Positions 32,386-43,768 are shown, numbered from the stretch's first letter. The stretch: DNA of 64,000 bases from Thereva unica (GCA_949987705.1 OX465283.1:94723813-94787812), one strand, 5' to 3'. The notes: a model not told the origin generated them from the sequence alone. Numbers and translations: made by a program.

Positions 32386-33573
32386 AAGCCTAGTATCCTG
32401 TTCATGCGGAATTCCGCTCTGTAGAGAATCCATATAACTAGTCTGAATTCCGCTTAGCTGGGAGACTTATACCATGTTTCCATCGCACTCGAAATCCGCA
32501 GGTTTTGATAAAACGATTTGGCGAAATCCAAATGTGTTTCCATCGCACCAGGCAGTTTTCGCTTGTCATAACAAACTTGCACATCAAATTTTAAAACCCT
32601 AATTATATCAACAAAACTGAGGAATTTGGAAAGAATAGGCTGTAAAATAAGGAAAAAATATAAACATTCATTTAAGCTCCATTTTAAACGTTAAAGATAG
32701 AAAATTTAAAAATGACAAATTCGTACTGTCAAAATTTTTTACAGCTGAGAAATTTCCCCAAAATTTCCCACTTGCTGAATAGGCTGAATAGTCATTACCA
32801 AGATTTCGATCGAGATTTCATTGAAATCTCCTCCGAAAGGTGATTTCATTTTATATGCTAAAACATGAGATTTCAAACGAGATTTCGTCCGAAATCCTCA
32901 TTTTTGCCGAAATCGGAAGATTTCGAGTGCGATGGAAACATGGTATTATGTAGACAATGTTGACCTGACAGTTGGACAATTTCAAATTAATTATTGCACT
33001 GTCCTTTATTGCGCTTCTGCGGTAATAAAACAAAATAAATAAGTTCAGAAAATTGCCTGCATATCGAGTAATTCCATTATTTGGAAAAAAGTAAATTGAT
33101 AGAGAATTTTATCAAAAATGCATGTTCTGTACATATATCCTCGTACTTATAAATTGGACAAGCATTTTAAATTAAAAGAAAGTAAAATAAATCAAGAGAA
33201 GATTTTATGTAAAAAACATAAATTATAATAAAATTATTTGTATTTGACGTGTTCATTTACTAATGTTGCACTTTTCAATCTCGTATGCCTTCGAAAAATA
33301 ATAGTAAACGTCAAAATTTCCGCTCATGAAAATAGAAAATATATTTCTTGGGCTAAGTGTCCTGCGGAAAATGAAACGTGAAGTCTCCACTCAGAGAAAA
33401 CGCCATCTTTCTTCTAGAGTACAAAGTTCATTTACGGGTCTGAATTCCGCACGAACAGGATACTAAACTTTATGGACGGAATTCAGACCGGCCTCTAACC
33501 TGAATTCCGCACACTTTTTTTACATGCATTTTAAAGGGGAGTCTGAATTCCGCACGAACAGGATACTAGGCTT
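32386..33573. mobile_element. MITE with AAGCCTAGTATCCTGTTC termini
   Basis: Terminal inverted repeats of about 30 bp (AAGCCTAGTATCCTGTTC … GAACAGGATACTAGGCTT), with an additional internal copy at about 33437-33468. It contains the nested MITE 32470-32947, so its own length is about 710 bp. No ORF and no clear target duplication. Confidence 0.75.
32470..32947. mobile_element. PIF/Harbinger-like MITE, TTA duplication
   Basis: 478 bp. Terminal inverted repeats begin TACCATGTTTCCATCGCACT and extend about 27 bp. Flanked by TTA on both sides (32467-32469 and 32948-32950). A 3 bp TWA duplication is the PIF/Harbinger habit. It has no coding capacity. Confidence 0.75.
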
Positions 33574-33699
33574 AATAAGGTAACTATTAATAAAAGTAAA
33601 TATAAAATGGATATACTTGACTATGTAATTGTTTTTTGCTCTTGTGTTCGTTTCATATGCGATTGGTGATAAAAGCTGAGATTAAGTGAGATTAAATCC

Positions 33700-34310
33700 C
33701 AGAGTCATATAGATAGGGTTCCCGTTCCTGACCAGCCTTACGATTACTTGTGTGAATATTATAAGCCATTGAGTAAAGTTCCAGCATTTTTAAACGTTAT
33801 TGATATTGCTGGATTGGTAAAAGGAGCAGCCGAAGGCCAAGGTGTTGGAAATGCATTCTTATCACACATTGAGAAATGTGATACCATATTTCATTTGTGC
33901 TATTGTGCTGTTTCATTTGTGCAATTGAGTTGTGAATTTAGTTTATTATTTCAAATCAAAATTTTGCTGGGGAGGAGAAGAAAATTCTTCGTTTTGGAGA
34001 CAGGAACGTACATGACATTGAGGTCCTTAACATATATCTCTTCATAACATCAAAACCAGTTATCTATGTAGCTGGTAAATATGTCCGACAAGGATTACAT
34101 CTGCAAAAAGAATAAATGGATGATCAAGATAAAAGAACAGATTGATGAACACGACCCCGAGGTAACAATTATTCCATTTTCGGGCAATTTGAGCAGAAAC
34201 TTGTAGACATGGATTGAGTCGATTGTAAGGCCTACGAGAAAGAAACTAAGTGCAAGAGTGATAAAATCATTGTAACTGCATACAAAGCTCTTCAACTAGT
34301 ATATATCAGT
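33700..34310 (+). pseudogene. OLA1: OLA1 (Obg-like ATPase 1) partial pseudogene
   Basis: The + strand encodes [18 protein letters not shown], then [20 protein letters not shown] and [17 protein letters not shown], the switch/G3 region of the YchF/OLA1 GTPase family. After a deletion of the following segment it continues, with frame changes, as [45 protein letters not shown] and IIPFSG, then a TAG. Two or more frameshifts and a stop make it non-functional. The N-terminal P-loop and the C-terminal TGS domain are absent. No introns are evident, which fits a retrocopy, but no poly-A tail or target duplication is seen. Confidence 0.8.
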
Positions 34311-34737
34311 TCATATTCTTTGTTTTGATGCGTTCCGATTTCTAATACATTTTAAAGTTTTGATGTTTGCTTTATAACTAGAAAAGACGATGACGGTGTA
34401 AGTTTTTTTAATGACTTATCTAAAATAAATCGACCATTAAAGATAACTTTCAAGGAGATGGTGAAACTAATGAATCAGTACGAAATTGTTGATAAATTAA
34501 AAGAAGAAAATTTTGGATATTTTAAATAAAGCGAAAAAGAAATGCTATGTAAAATGCTTTAATTTATTTAGTTTTGGTAAACAAAATCCCTACTTTACTT
34601 TACTATTATTTAAATAAAAGAATTGCTCAACAATTAACATAATTCGAACATTAAACTTTAAGTCTGTCCATTTTTAAGTTGTTGCTCTAAGGAAATAACT
34701 GTCGGCTTTAAATTTTAATCAATTTTTAAATTCTTTT
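34311..34737. other. AT-rich stretch after the OLA1 pseudogene
   Basis: A short open stretch near 34390-34530 (FKEMVKLMNQYEIVDKLKEE) lies before an AATAAA at about 34526. It does not match OLA1 as I know it. Otherwise there is nothing to support. Confidence 0.35.
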
Positions 34738-35611
34738 ATTTAACTTACACTGTTTGTCGTCAAATCTTGGAAGTTAAATTTGACCCACTTCCCGGTTTCG
34801 GATAGAGCTGAAGTTTTGCATACTCGTTTAGTTTGGATGACAATGCAATCTGGCCATTTTGTAAAAATATCAAGATGGCGGTTCCAAAATGGCGCTTATT
34901 TTAACTTACACTGTGTGTCGTCAAATCTGGGAAGTTAAATTTGACCCACTTCCCGGTTTCGGATAGAGCTGAAATTTTGCATACACGTTTAGTTTGGATG
35001 ACAATGCAATCTGGCCATTTTGTAAAAATATCAAGATGGCGGTTCCAAAATGGCGCCCGATTTATTTAACTTACACTGTTTGTCTTCAAATCTTGGAAGT
35101 TAAATTTGACCCACTTCCCGGTTTCGGATAGAGCTGAAATTTTGCACACACGTTTAGTTTGGATGACAATGCAATCTGGCCATTTTGTAAAAATATCAAG
35201 ATGGCGGTTCCAAAATGGCGCCCGATTTTTGAAATTGTGCTCCGCGGCCCTCTGACATGGGTATCAAATGAAAGGATATGACAGGTAGAACACAATAAGC
35301 TATGTGGCGTCATTCCAAATTCAAAATGGCGGCCAACACTTACACTGTTTGTCGTCAAATCTTGGAAGTTAAATTTGACCCACTTCCCCGTTTCGGATAG
35401 AGCTGAAATTTTGCATACACGTTTAGTTTGGATGACAATGCAATCTGGCCATTTTGTAAAAATATCAAGATGGCGGTTCCAAAATGGCGCCCGATTTTTG
35501 AAATTGTGCTCCGCGGCCCTCTGACATGGGTATCAAATGAAAGGATATGACAGGTAGAACACAATAAGCTATGTGGCGTCATTCCAAATTCAAAATGGCG
35601 GCCAACACTAA
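34738..35611. repeat. Tandem repeat of two unit sizes, about 162 and 272 bp
   Basis: Four head-to-tail units begin with AACTTACACTGTTTGTCGTC-like sequence near 34741, 34904, 35068 and 35339. The first two end after CAAGATGGCGGTTCCAAAATG. The last two carry an extra 110 bp (GAAATTGTGCTCCGCGGCCC … AAATGGCGGCCAACAC) that includes GACATGGGTATCAAATGAAAG, the reverse complement of the core of the 118-126 bp repeat. A decayed further copy is at about 35970-36130. Confidence 0.85.
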
Positions 35612-35969
35612 ATTGCGGAAAGCTTATAATAGACTAAAAAGTAGTATAACGTATAACCGATCAACTTCCAATTTTGCACACACTCGTAGTTCGGGTGGTT
35701 AATGTGTATGAATGATGAGATGAATAGTTGAGTTAAGGGTGAGTTGATAATAAAGAAGCAATACACGTTACAAAAAATCACAAACGAACACAGAGATGCT
35801 GCTGTCAACTAAATTCAACTACTCAAATACTGAACTCATGCCCGTATGCATAATTTCAACTAAACCCAGGTAGCAGAGCTGAGTCGAGTTCAGTCAACCT
35901 TAACCCAACGCGACTCCCGTTTACATGTAGTTAGACTTGGGTTCAACTTGAGTTCAACTCATCGTGTAT

Positions 35970-36130
35970 AAGTACTAAATGCAATCTGACCTTTTTGTAA
36001 AAAAATCAAGAAGACGCTTCCGAGATGGCGGCCGTTTTTGCAATTATGTTCCACCGATCCCACGACATGGGTATCAAATGAATACAGTAAACTGTGTGAC
36101 GTAATTTTAAATCTAATAGAATTGCCATCA
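35970..36130. repeat. Diverged copy of the 272 bp unit
   Basis: AATGCAATCTGACC, TTTTTGTAAAAAAATCAAGA, GAGATGGCGGCCG and CGACATGGGTATCAAATGAA occur in the same order as in the 35.07-35.61 kb units. 35612-35969 shows nothing else I can name. Confidence 0.6.
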
Positions 36131-36168
36131 TAAAATGGCGGAATACATATAATAAACTAAAAAGTAGA

Positions 36169-36565
36169 AAATAAAATAAATGGTTAAAAAAATTTTTTAA
36201 AAAAAATTCTTTTCATTAACTAAAAAATGTACTGAAAAGTAAAAAATAAAAAATATTTTAAAGAAAGCGTGAAATTTCAATTTTAATGAAAAACTTAATT
36301 AAAAGAATGGCGCATTTTTCATCAAAAAATTTTGTTAGAATTTGAAATTAACAAAGCAAAAAATTGAGGGTTATTGTAAATCTCACGCGATTTACAGCTA
36401 TATTTTCCATTTATGATGAAAAATGCGCCATTCTTTAAATTAACTTTTTCATTAAAATTGAAATTTCACGCTTTCTTTAAAATATTTTTTATTTTTTACT
36501 TTTCAGTACATTTTTTAGTTAATGAAAAGATTTTTAAAAAATTTTTTTAACCATTTATTTTATTT
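36169..36565. repeat. Fold-back element, about 155 bp arms
   Basis: 36169-36324 and 36414-36565 are inverted copies (AAATAAAATAAATGG … CCATTTATTTTATTT outermost) around an 89 bp spacer. No ORF. Confidence 0.8.
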
Positions 36566-37342
36566 AGATAATAATGTTTTCACGTTATGCAGAGTTTACA
36601 ATTGTAAATTTTTTCTTCGTGAAACGCGCTCGGCAAAATGTTAGCTTTTACCCAAATTTGTTGCTGAAAGCTGTAACTGTCGTGGATGATCTTTGTGCTT
36701 ACGCACGAGAAAAGAGGGATATTGCCACACAGGGACTTGAGGACTGAGAGAAGGGAATTACTAAAGAAAAGAGTGGCTGGACGAACGGTCCCGAAAAGGA
36801 TTCGTCGTGAAATTCACTAGCCTACTATACACGGGGTTGTTGGCACGCTTGCGATGCTCAAACTAGCTCGACGGGTGGGGGGTTCATGGTGTATTAAGGC
36901 TGAAGAAGTGACAGTTTTAAAAAAAATGACTAGAAGTGCCATGGCTTCTCGATGGCACAGTGGACATGAATATTTCTTATCCCTGGGGTCTATTTGTTTC
37001 GTGTTCTTATTGGAAATCACCTTCTTGTTCTTATTGGAAAGAACCCCTGAAGGGGGTCGAAACGAATGCACACAACAATATATATCTGTCTCGCTTCAAT
37101 ACATACCCTTCAACTACCTTATCCCTTTCCACAATGTAACAGAATACAAACACACGAAACGAAATCGTTCAAAATAAAAAAATTGTGCTTTTGCAAAAAT
37201 TCTAAACGCACCGCGACCGCACCACACTCAATCCGCAAACTGCGTAGTAAGAAAATTCCCTGATATCGACTCTGATTCCGCCCCGCTTCGAAAACACAAA
37301 AAAATCGCGCGACGGACGACTCAAGCACACCTTTTCTAATAG
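36566..37342. other. Stretch without a recognised gene
   Basis: The 107-codon + strand frame at 36854-37177 has no known motif. A block of about 35 bp at 36964-37000 recurs inverted near 40640-40675. No further feature. Confidence 0.35.
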
Positions 37343-37925
37343 GGCCCATCCACGGGCCAACTAGTTGTCCAAACTAAGTTGTGTTGTCACTGAATCGCAT
37401 CGTGTGTGGGGCAGTTGGCAAACTGATTTGACAGTTGGGGTTTCAGTTGGGATAAACCAAAATCTTTTAATTTTATGGGGGCGGGGCCTAGAGTTTGGGC
37501 AACTAGTTGCACTGTGTGTATTGCAGTTTGGCAAACTACTTGGATGAATTAAGCCCGAATTCGAAGAATATATTTTTTTGCAAGTTTATTTTGCATTATT
37601 TTTAATTTAAATTATGAAAGTATACATAATATTAAATTATTTTCATAATTTATACTTTTAGAATTTAATTTATATTTTAAAAAATATAAATATTCATATT
37701 ATTAATAATTTAAAAAAATTATAATTAATCTAAAAAATCATCTTTCTCCAATTTTTATTATTATAAAACTTAGTCGCGGGTTTTTTACAATTTCATTTAA
37801 CTTTCAAATTGCCTATAAAATATCGAATTAACAGAGTAAATATCAACTCAGTTGAAGCGTTTGTGGCAAAACAACAACTTTTTACACAACTCAGTTTGGG
37901 CAACTAGTTGGCCCGTGGATGGGCC
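37343..37925. mobile_element. MITE with GGCCCATCCACGGGCCAACT termini
   Basis: 583 bp. Terminal inverted repeats of about 42 bp with very few mismatches, containing the smaller palindrome AACTAGTT. The interior is AT-rich without coding capacity. The target duplication is not clear. Confidence 0.8.
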
Positions 37926-38937
37926 ATAAGCTGTTTAAAAAAACAGTGGGTGTGTGTACTTATGTACACGCATTAGAAGTTATACTTCTTTGGCGTGATT
38001 TTAAGACTAATTTTTAATTTCTACACAAATATTTTAATGGATTCTTTCTATTTTCGTGCGTTGGATGGTGCAAGCTAAAGATGCCGACACGCTCAAGGCT
38101 GACGGTTATACCGTATTCTAATCCTAACTAAAATCACCAACTAGTTGGGTCATTAGGCCTAATTACAATTATCTTAAGATGGGCTTAAGATGCCTCATGA
38201 AATTCTCTTAAGACTGGCTAATTATCTATCAAAACGTAATGAATGTTAAGCTTAATATGCGTCGTAAAGCTGGATCAGCATTTATTTACCTGATAATACT
38301 ACTGGTACTTCTAAGCCCAACTCACTTCTTTTTTGTTCATTTCCGCCTTAGCTTCTGATTGAGGAATTTAGCTTCTCCTCCACTTTAGTCAGTGGATCAA
38401 ACGATTGTACCATTATAGTCTAAGACGTTCGTTGCTCTTAGCCGTGCCTTTAGCTGTAGGTTACAGTGCAGCAGTTTGCTCGGCTAATCTCCGGCAATCC
38501 AAAAGGACATCGTCTGTGTCCTCTGTCACAATGAGGAATTCCAGGCGTTGCGTAGACTCATTTTGCCGGTATGCTCTCGTAACTCACCTGTGGGTTCATC
38601 GACCTTGGGTAGATTCATTACGTCACTTCCAAATTCTGTTCACTTCGCTAGCTTCTTCTTTTAGTTGTTACTCAATTAAATTGAGTGGGTTAGGGTAATT
38701 GAAATATGATACGAAGAGTTTCATACTAAGGACATTAATGTATCGGCAAATACAGCATCAACGCTTCCAACGTTTGAGTGACAACACTCCGAACCTGTCC
38801 AAACACCATCGTTGGACGCTTGACATTGGACATTCGTAGTTCGAGTAGCGGCCACACAATGCGTTCTACCACCAAACGTCCAACGTTGGAAAGTGCTCAT
38901 AGCATCGTTTAGAGCCGGCTTTAGCTGAAAACTAGGA
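37926..38937. other. Stretch without a recognised gene
   Basis: It contains a 97-codon + strand frame (38405-38698) of no known family and short repeats of CGTTGGACG type near 38770-38900. I see no gene, RNA or complete element. Confidence 0.35.
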
Positions 38938-39115
38938 TATGTAATTTATTTCCCTCCATAGCCTCTGGGTAAAAACCTCCTCACCCATGGACATCGTTAA
39001 CGGACTTTTGCTACGAAATTTTCATATGCCCATATAATAATATACTTAATTGCTAAAGGATTGGAGTTGCAATGCTTGCCCTTTATAGCCTCTACCCCTT
39101 CGCCTATATCGTCCG
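38938..39115. repeat. Direct repeat, first copy
   Basis: TTTATTTCCCTCCATAGCCT, AAAAACCTCCTCACCCAT and CTTCGCC blocks recur in the same order at 40172-40395 with about 75-80% similarity by eye and an extra 40-50 bp in the second copy. The unit may be the arm of an element that encloses the fold-back at 39370-40045. Confidence 0.6.
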
Positions 39116-39369
39116 CAGGCCGTACCAGAACATCAAAATTGGCAGTAAATTAAGGCATGAGATAAAAATGCAGCACGCTGCAATCAAAAGTATTTCAATT
39201 GGCTGAAGCTGGTAAAATGACAAGCAAAGCAGCGTGCTGCATGTTCATATCATGTCTTAAATTTTCAGTTCGCTGCATATTTGAGGTTCTGACAGTCCCT
39301 CCAGCAAACCCATCGTAGCTACCGGCCTGGAAGCAGCCGGTGCCGATCCTACATTTGCTTGAATGGAGG

Positions 39370-40045
39370 ACATTTCTCGTGTAATAACATAGTGGAGCCA
39401 AGTTTTTAAGTTTATTTTTGCAATAAAAAGTTGTAAAATATTGTATTTTATCACTTTTTTCTGCACCTGGATTACCAGTGATTAGTGTTTCAGTGATTGA
39501 ATTAAAACAATTTCAAAAAATTTAGTGAACCAATATGTTTTAATGGTTTAATGGTGAAGGTGGCCAATTTTGTTTACATTCGCTGTGGTTTTGTCGAGTT
39601 ATTTTTGGGCAAAAATGTTGAATTTGTGAGGTTATTGAACTAAAAGTGAATTTAAAGTGATTAAAGCTTGTTAAAGAATAATTTTAAAAAATATTAAAGC
39701 AGAAAAATGTGTAGGAAAAAGTTCAAAATTTTTGTTATTCATGTTATGTGGTGGTACTTGCACTTATGTTTAATAACTATTCCGTAATAATTTTTAACAA
39801 TTTTAAATTCACTTTTAATTTCATTACAACATAAATCCAAAATTTTTTCCCTAAATTAACACGAAAAAACCACCATGAATGTAAACAAAAATGGTCACCT
39901 TATCAATTTCATTCAATTTATTCACTCGGATCACTAACTAACTTATCACCGGTAATGCACGTGCAGTAAAAAATGTTAAAATACAATATTTTTGCCACTT
40001 TTTACAAGTTAAAAACTTGGCGCGTCTATGATATTACACTACGAC
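39370..40045. repeat. Fold-back element, imperfect arms of about 280 bp
   Basis: Outer GTGTAATAACATAG pairs with CTATGATATTACAC. Inward, ATATTGTATTTTA pairs with TAAAATACAATAT, and GGCCAATTTTGTTTACATTC pairs with GAATGTAAACAAAAATGG. About 200 bp of AT-rich loop separates the arms. Confidence 0.7.
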
Positions 40046-40171
40046 TACGAGTTAGAGAAATTGCCTTCCATCCAGTAAAACCCCTCACTCACAAACAGCA
40101 CACAATAAACACTATGAATCTTTATATGCCCACGAAAAACCAAACATACGCTTAGCTGATGACTCGAACAT

Positions 40172-40395
40172 GAAATTTATTTCCCTCCATAGCCTCAGCA
40201 TAAAAACCTCCTCACCCATCGACATCGTGAACCGGCATCGGCTGCGAGTTTTCATATGCCCATAGTAATCACGGTATTCAGAAACGTTTTCTGTATACCG
40301 TGCATAATAACGATAATCCCAGTGCGCATGAAGAATGGAAGTTGAAATGCTTGCTCTCCATTTCCTACACCCCTTCGCCAATATCCCCTTTGCGT
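40172..40395. repeat. Direct repeat, second copy
   Basis: Partner of 38938-39115, in the same orientation. Confidence 0.6.
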
Positions 40396-40731
40396 TGCGT
40401 TGCGAATTCGTCAAAATTCACTCTCATAATATTTTTTAAAACGCGCCTAAAGAAGTATAACTTCAAAAATCTCACACAAAGCAAAAAATCCTCGACACTT
40501 TTTCTCACTCTTGGAACAAGAACTCGCAGCGATTGAACAACAAAAAGTCCACCCAATGACGACGAAAGAATAAACAAAGCAAAACAAAAACAAAATGAGT
40601 CAAGGAATGTGACGATTTCCGTTCCGGACATTCTTTTGAATAGACTCCAGGGATAAGACATATTCATGTCAAAATAAATAAAACTAAAAAAATAATAGAA
40701 ATAACAGAAAAACTTAAAAGAATAATAAATA

Positions 40732-41777
40732 AAACCTAGTTGGGATGAGGGTTCGACCCTTTCGGTCCACACGATCAACTTCCCAGTATGATGGATGTTG
40801 AATATTATGATTGGATATTTTAATAATAAATGAACAATAGGCAATATAGAATATATGCATAATACCGAGAATTTGTCGCAATAGTTTATCAATATTTTCG
40901 CTAAAATGTCAAACTAAATGTGCGCACATACAAGATTAGGATGACGAAAATGTATATAAAATTGATGTATTAATGTTTTTCGGCACGTCAATGACATCGA
41001 TATAGTTTTTAGTACGCGCGGTATCGTGCAGGTACAAAAATCACTTAAGTCATTTAAACCAAAACCCCGCTGGACCGAATATTATAAAAATCTTTTCAGA
41101 TTACATTGTCGCTAATACGCTTCGAATGCCACCTCAAGTAAGTCAATATCTTTCGTGGTTCGGGCCATATCGTGCAGGTACAAAAATCACTTACGCCGCT
41201 TAAACAAAAAAAACGGCTCGACCGAATTATATGAAAATCTTTTCAGATCATATTTTGGTTAATACTCTTCGAACGGCACGTCAACTTAGTCGATATCTTT
41301 TATAGTTCGCGCGATATCGTGCAGGTACAAAAATCACTTAAGTCATTTAAACCAAAAACCCGCTGGACCGAATATTATAAAAATCTTTTAAGATTACATT
41401 GTTGCTAATACGCTTCGAACGGCACCTCAAGTAAGTCAATATCTTTCGTGGTTCGGGCGATATCGTGCAGGTACAAAAATCACTTACGTCGCTTAAACAA
41501 AAAAAACGGCAGGACCGAATTTCATGAAATTCTTTTCAGATCATATTTCGGTTAATACGCTTCGAACAACACCTCAACGAAGTCGATATCAGTTTTGGTT
41601 CGCGCGATATCGTGCAGGAAAAAATGACCACATCCGTACGCACATACACACACACACATACTTCCTCCCAATTTTTTGCTTAAAATGCTCCTAGGACCTT
41701 GAAAGATGAAAATACGTTGAAATTTTCGATTTCGATTTTCGGACCGATTACAATAACTTCCTATACTGGGAAGTTAA
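40732..41777. mobile_element. Insertion of about 1.05 kb carrying 147 bp tandem repeats
   Basis: Its limits come from comparison with the inverted duplicate at 240-300, where the sequence is uninterrupted. Read on the - strand the insert starts TTAACTTCCCAGTATAGG and ends CATCCCAACTAG, with no target duplication. Subterminal GGGAAGTT/AACTTCCCAGTAT sequences at 40788 and 41768 are inverted repeats. The middle holds five tandem units. The lack of duplication and the CTAG end resemble Helitron-like insertion, but the 5' end is not TC, so the class is open. Confidence 0.55.
41023..41620. repeat. Tandem repeat, 146-147 bp period
   Basis: ATCGTGCAGGTACAAAAATC recurs at 41023, 41169, 41316 and 41462, with a truncated ATCGTGCAGG at 41609. 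Units share CCGAATATTATAAAAATCTT and GTCGATATC segments. Alternate units are more alike (41023 with 41316, 41169 with 41462), suggesting a two-unit higher-order repeat. Confidence 0.85.
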
Positions 41778-41895
41778 TAAACACTTTTAACTTAAACCAT
41801 AATTTAAAACTTAAAACTAACACCACGCAAACAAAACATCCGAGCATAAACGCCAAAAAAAGACAAAGAACTGATATTATATATCCTGTCCTAAA
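41778..41895. repeat. Inverted duplicate of 152-290
   Basis: AACTTAAACCATAATTTAAA through GATATTATATATCCTGTCC is the reverse complement of the window start block. 41896-42116 shows no feature. Confidence 0.75.
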
Positions 41896-42116
41896 AAGAA
41901 ATAAAAAATTATGTATAAAAAATAACACAAAACAATTACCAAATAATTCAGCAACGTAATTATCCCTAAAATATACAAAAAATTATTAATAGAAAATAGC
42001 AAAACAAAACATTGAAGATTCTTACCTCACACGAACTGTCAACAGCAATCAGCTGATTGCAAACGGAAACCCGTTAAAATATTGGAACTATCGTCCCCAT
42101 TTACAAATAGTTCCAA

Positions 42117-42892
42117 TGAGGCAAATTACACGGTATGAGGCAAATTACACGGCGTAACATTTCTTCCATCAACACTTCCAATTATTCCAATAAACCGGTT
42201 TTATTTGCAAGGGGTCGCGGGGAAATTTGTTACTTGTGCCTCCCAAAAAAATCTCGACTGCACAGAGCAGCACACTAACGCAATCATAATTTTATTCTCG
42301 GGGCCATGGAGCCTATACAAGGAGATATAACTCTTATGGGAAAAATAACCGGAAATGGATGGGTAGCAGAAACTAAACTTCTAGTTCATTGTTTGCCACA
42401 GATGTCGCCTTAAGCTGACGTGCCCCACGTGAAGTTAGCAGAATTTTACCCGAAAATGAAGCAATGCAAAAAAAATTCATTGGAAAATATTAAAAATTCA
42501 TAAATTGGTTAAATACGAAAAATGACATCGATATAAATCCAATTTAGAAGCTGATTTTTTAACTTAGGCGTAAACATAAAATATCTTAGCAGATAACGGA
42601 CTTTGCCATCAACCGGATGAATATACTCGGCCATGTTTTTTGGGGTACATGTGACTGTGGCGCCCTCACTCAATCAAACAAAATTTGACAACACGGAGTT
42701 TTAACTCCTTGTCTAGGCTCCATGCTCGGGGCCTACGAAAATGACAGCTTAACTGACAGTTTGTACACAGCCACATAGACAATAGAATTGTTACACGAAA
42801 AAATGCAGAACAGTCAGTTTATCGTGTAATTCGTATAACACGCACAAACCGGTTTGTTACAGCAGAAAGTGTTATGCCGTGTAACTCGCATC
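42117..42892. mobile_element. MITE with GAGGCAAATTACACGGC termini, interrupted
   Basis: Terminal inverted repeats GAGGCAAATTACACGG … GCCGTGTAACTCGC, preceded by a 20 bp repeat of the terminus. Without the nested MITE (42305-42724) the unit is about 340 bp. It is homologous to the four tandem units at 48701-50054. Confidence 0.75.
42305..42724. mobile_element. MITE, 8 bp duplication CTCGGGGC (hAT or P type)
   Basis: 420 bp. Termini CATGGAGCCTATACAAGGAG and its inverted partner CTCCTTGTCTAGGCTCCATG. A perfect 8 bp duplication CTCGGGGC lies at 42297-42304 and 42725-42732. An 8 bp duplication fits hAT or P superfamilies. No coding capacity. The near-perfect boundaries suggest a recent insertion. 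Confidence 0.85.
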
Positions 42893-43011
42893 AATGGCAG
42901 GATCGCCATTTTTTCCACAAGTGAAAATTGCCATCCCCACTTGCGAACTCTATATAAATATACTATATAAATCGAAGCACGACAAGAAATTGTGCCTTTG
43001 CGTCGATTCGA

Positions 43012-43768
43012 GTAACCCGGGGGCTACACGATCAATTTTTCTGAAATTGCAATTTGAAATATTGCATGTAAAAGTTTAATCAGCAGGAATTTTATTGCAT
43101 TGCAATTTCATTCTTACAAGAAATGCGTAGGAGATAGTGTTGTGTTAGGACCTAATTTTCAATGATTCACTCATTTTGTAATAATAAAAAAATAGTTAAC
43201 AGTCTCAACTTTTGCCTTTTAAAAAATTTTATGTTAAATCACATAAAATAAAATAGTTCAGCGTCAAGTAAAGGCACCTTTACATTATATGAGTTGTCAT
43301 ATGACTTTACTGTCAGTAAAGTCAAAGCTAACATAAGATGTCAAATGACATTTGTTTTTGACATGTCATACGACATTTGCTTTGAATATTTCTGTTATGA
43401 CTTGTCAAAATTAACTGTGAACACAATACGAAGCAAGATAGATTATCAACTTGTAATTTTGATAGAAAAATCATATGATAAATCAAGTCAAAACAGAGAA
43501 TATTCAAAACAAAATTTGACAGAATGTCGTATGTCATGTCAAAAACAAATGTCATTGTTAGGTTTGACTTCATTGACAGTAAAGTCATATGACAAGTCAT
43601 ATAATGTAAAGGTACCTTAATCTCCACTGCTTAGGTTTTTCCACTTTCCGCCATTTTGTTTTAAAGAAATTCAGAATTTCTTGCATATTGCAGCAGGGGC
43701 TACACGATCATCTTTAGTACTGCAATGCAGTATTGCAATTGAAAAATTGATCGTGTAGCCCCCGGGTA
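43012..43768. mobile_element. TIR element with CCCGGGGGCTACACGATCAA ends
   Basis: CCCGGGGGCTACACGATCAA near 43014 is matched by its reverse complement ending near 43766. A third, internal copy of the terminus (43693) forms with the right end a 75 bp hairpin. It contains the MITE at 43272-43617. The left part (43019-43154) is duplicated inverted at window positions 1-134. Confidence 0.6.
43272..43617. mobile_element. Palindromic MITE, TAA duplication (Harbinger-like)
   Basis: 346 bp with long inverted ends (AGGCACCTTTACATTATATG and its partner, extending over 50 bp), flanked by TAA at 43269-43271 and 43618-43620. The remainder is also largely self-complementary (CAAATGACATTTGTTTTTGA blocks). 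The ORFs on both strands here are a by-product of the palindrome. Confidence 0.8.

Noticed and set aside
33700..34310. A functional OLA1 gene
   Set aside because: Frameshifts, a stop and missing N- and C-terminal domains rule it out.
36854..37177. 107-codon ORF as a host gene
   Set aside because: No motif, no splice context and low-complexity hydrophobic stretch. Treated as chance.
40365..40892. 175-codon hydrophobic ORF on the - strand
   Set aside because: Rich in Phe, Leu and Ile from AT-rich DNA. It overlaps the repeat copy at 40172-40395 and an inverted-duplicate edge, and has no recognisable motif.
43294..43627. Overlapping ORFs of 108 and 99 codons on both strands
   Set aside because: They lie inside a palindromic MITE, so both strands read almost the same sequence.
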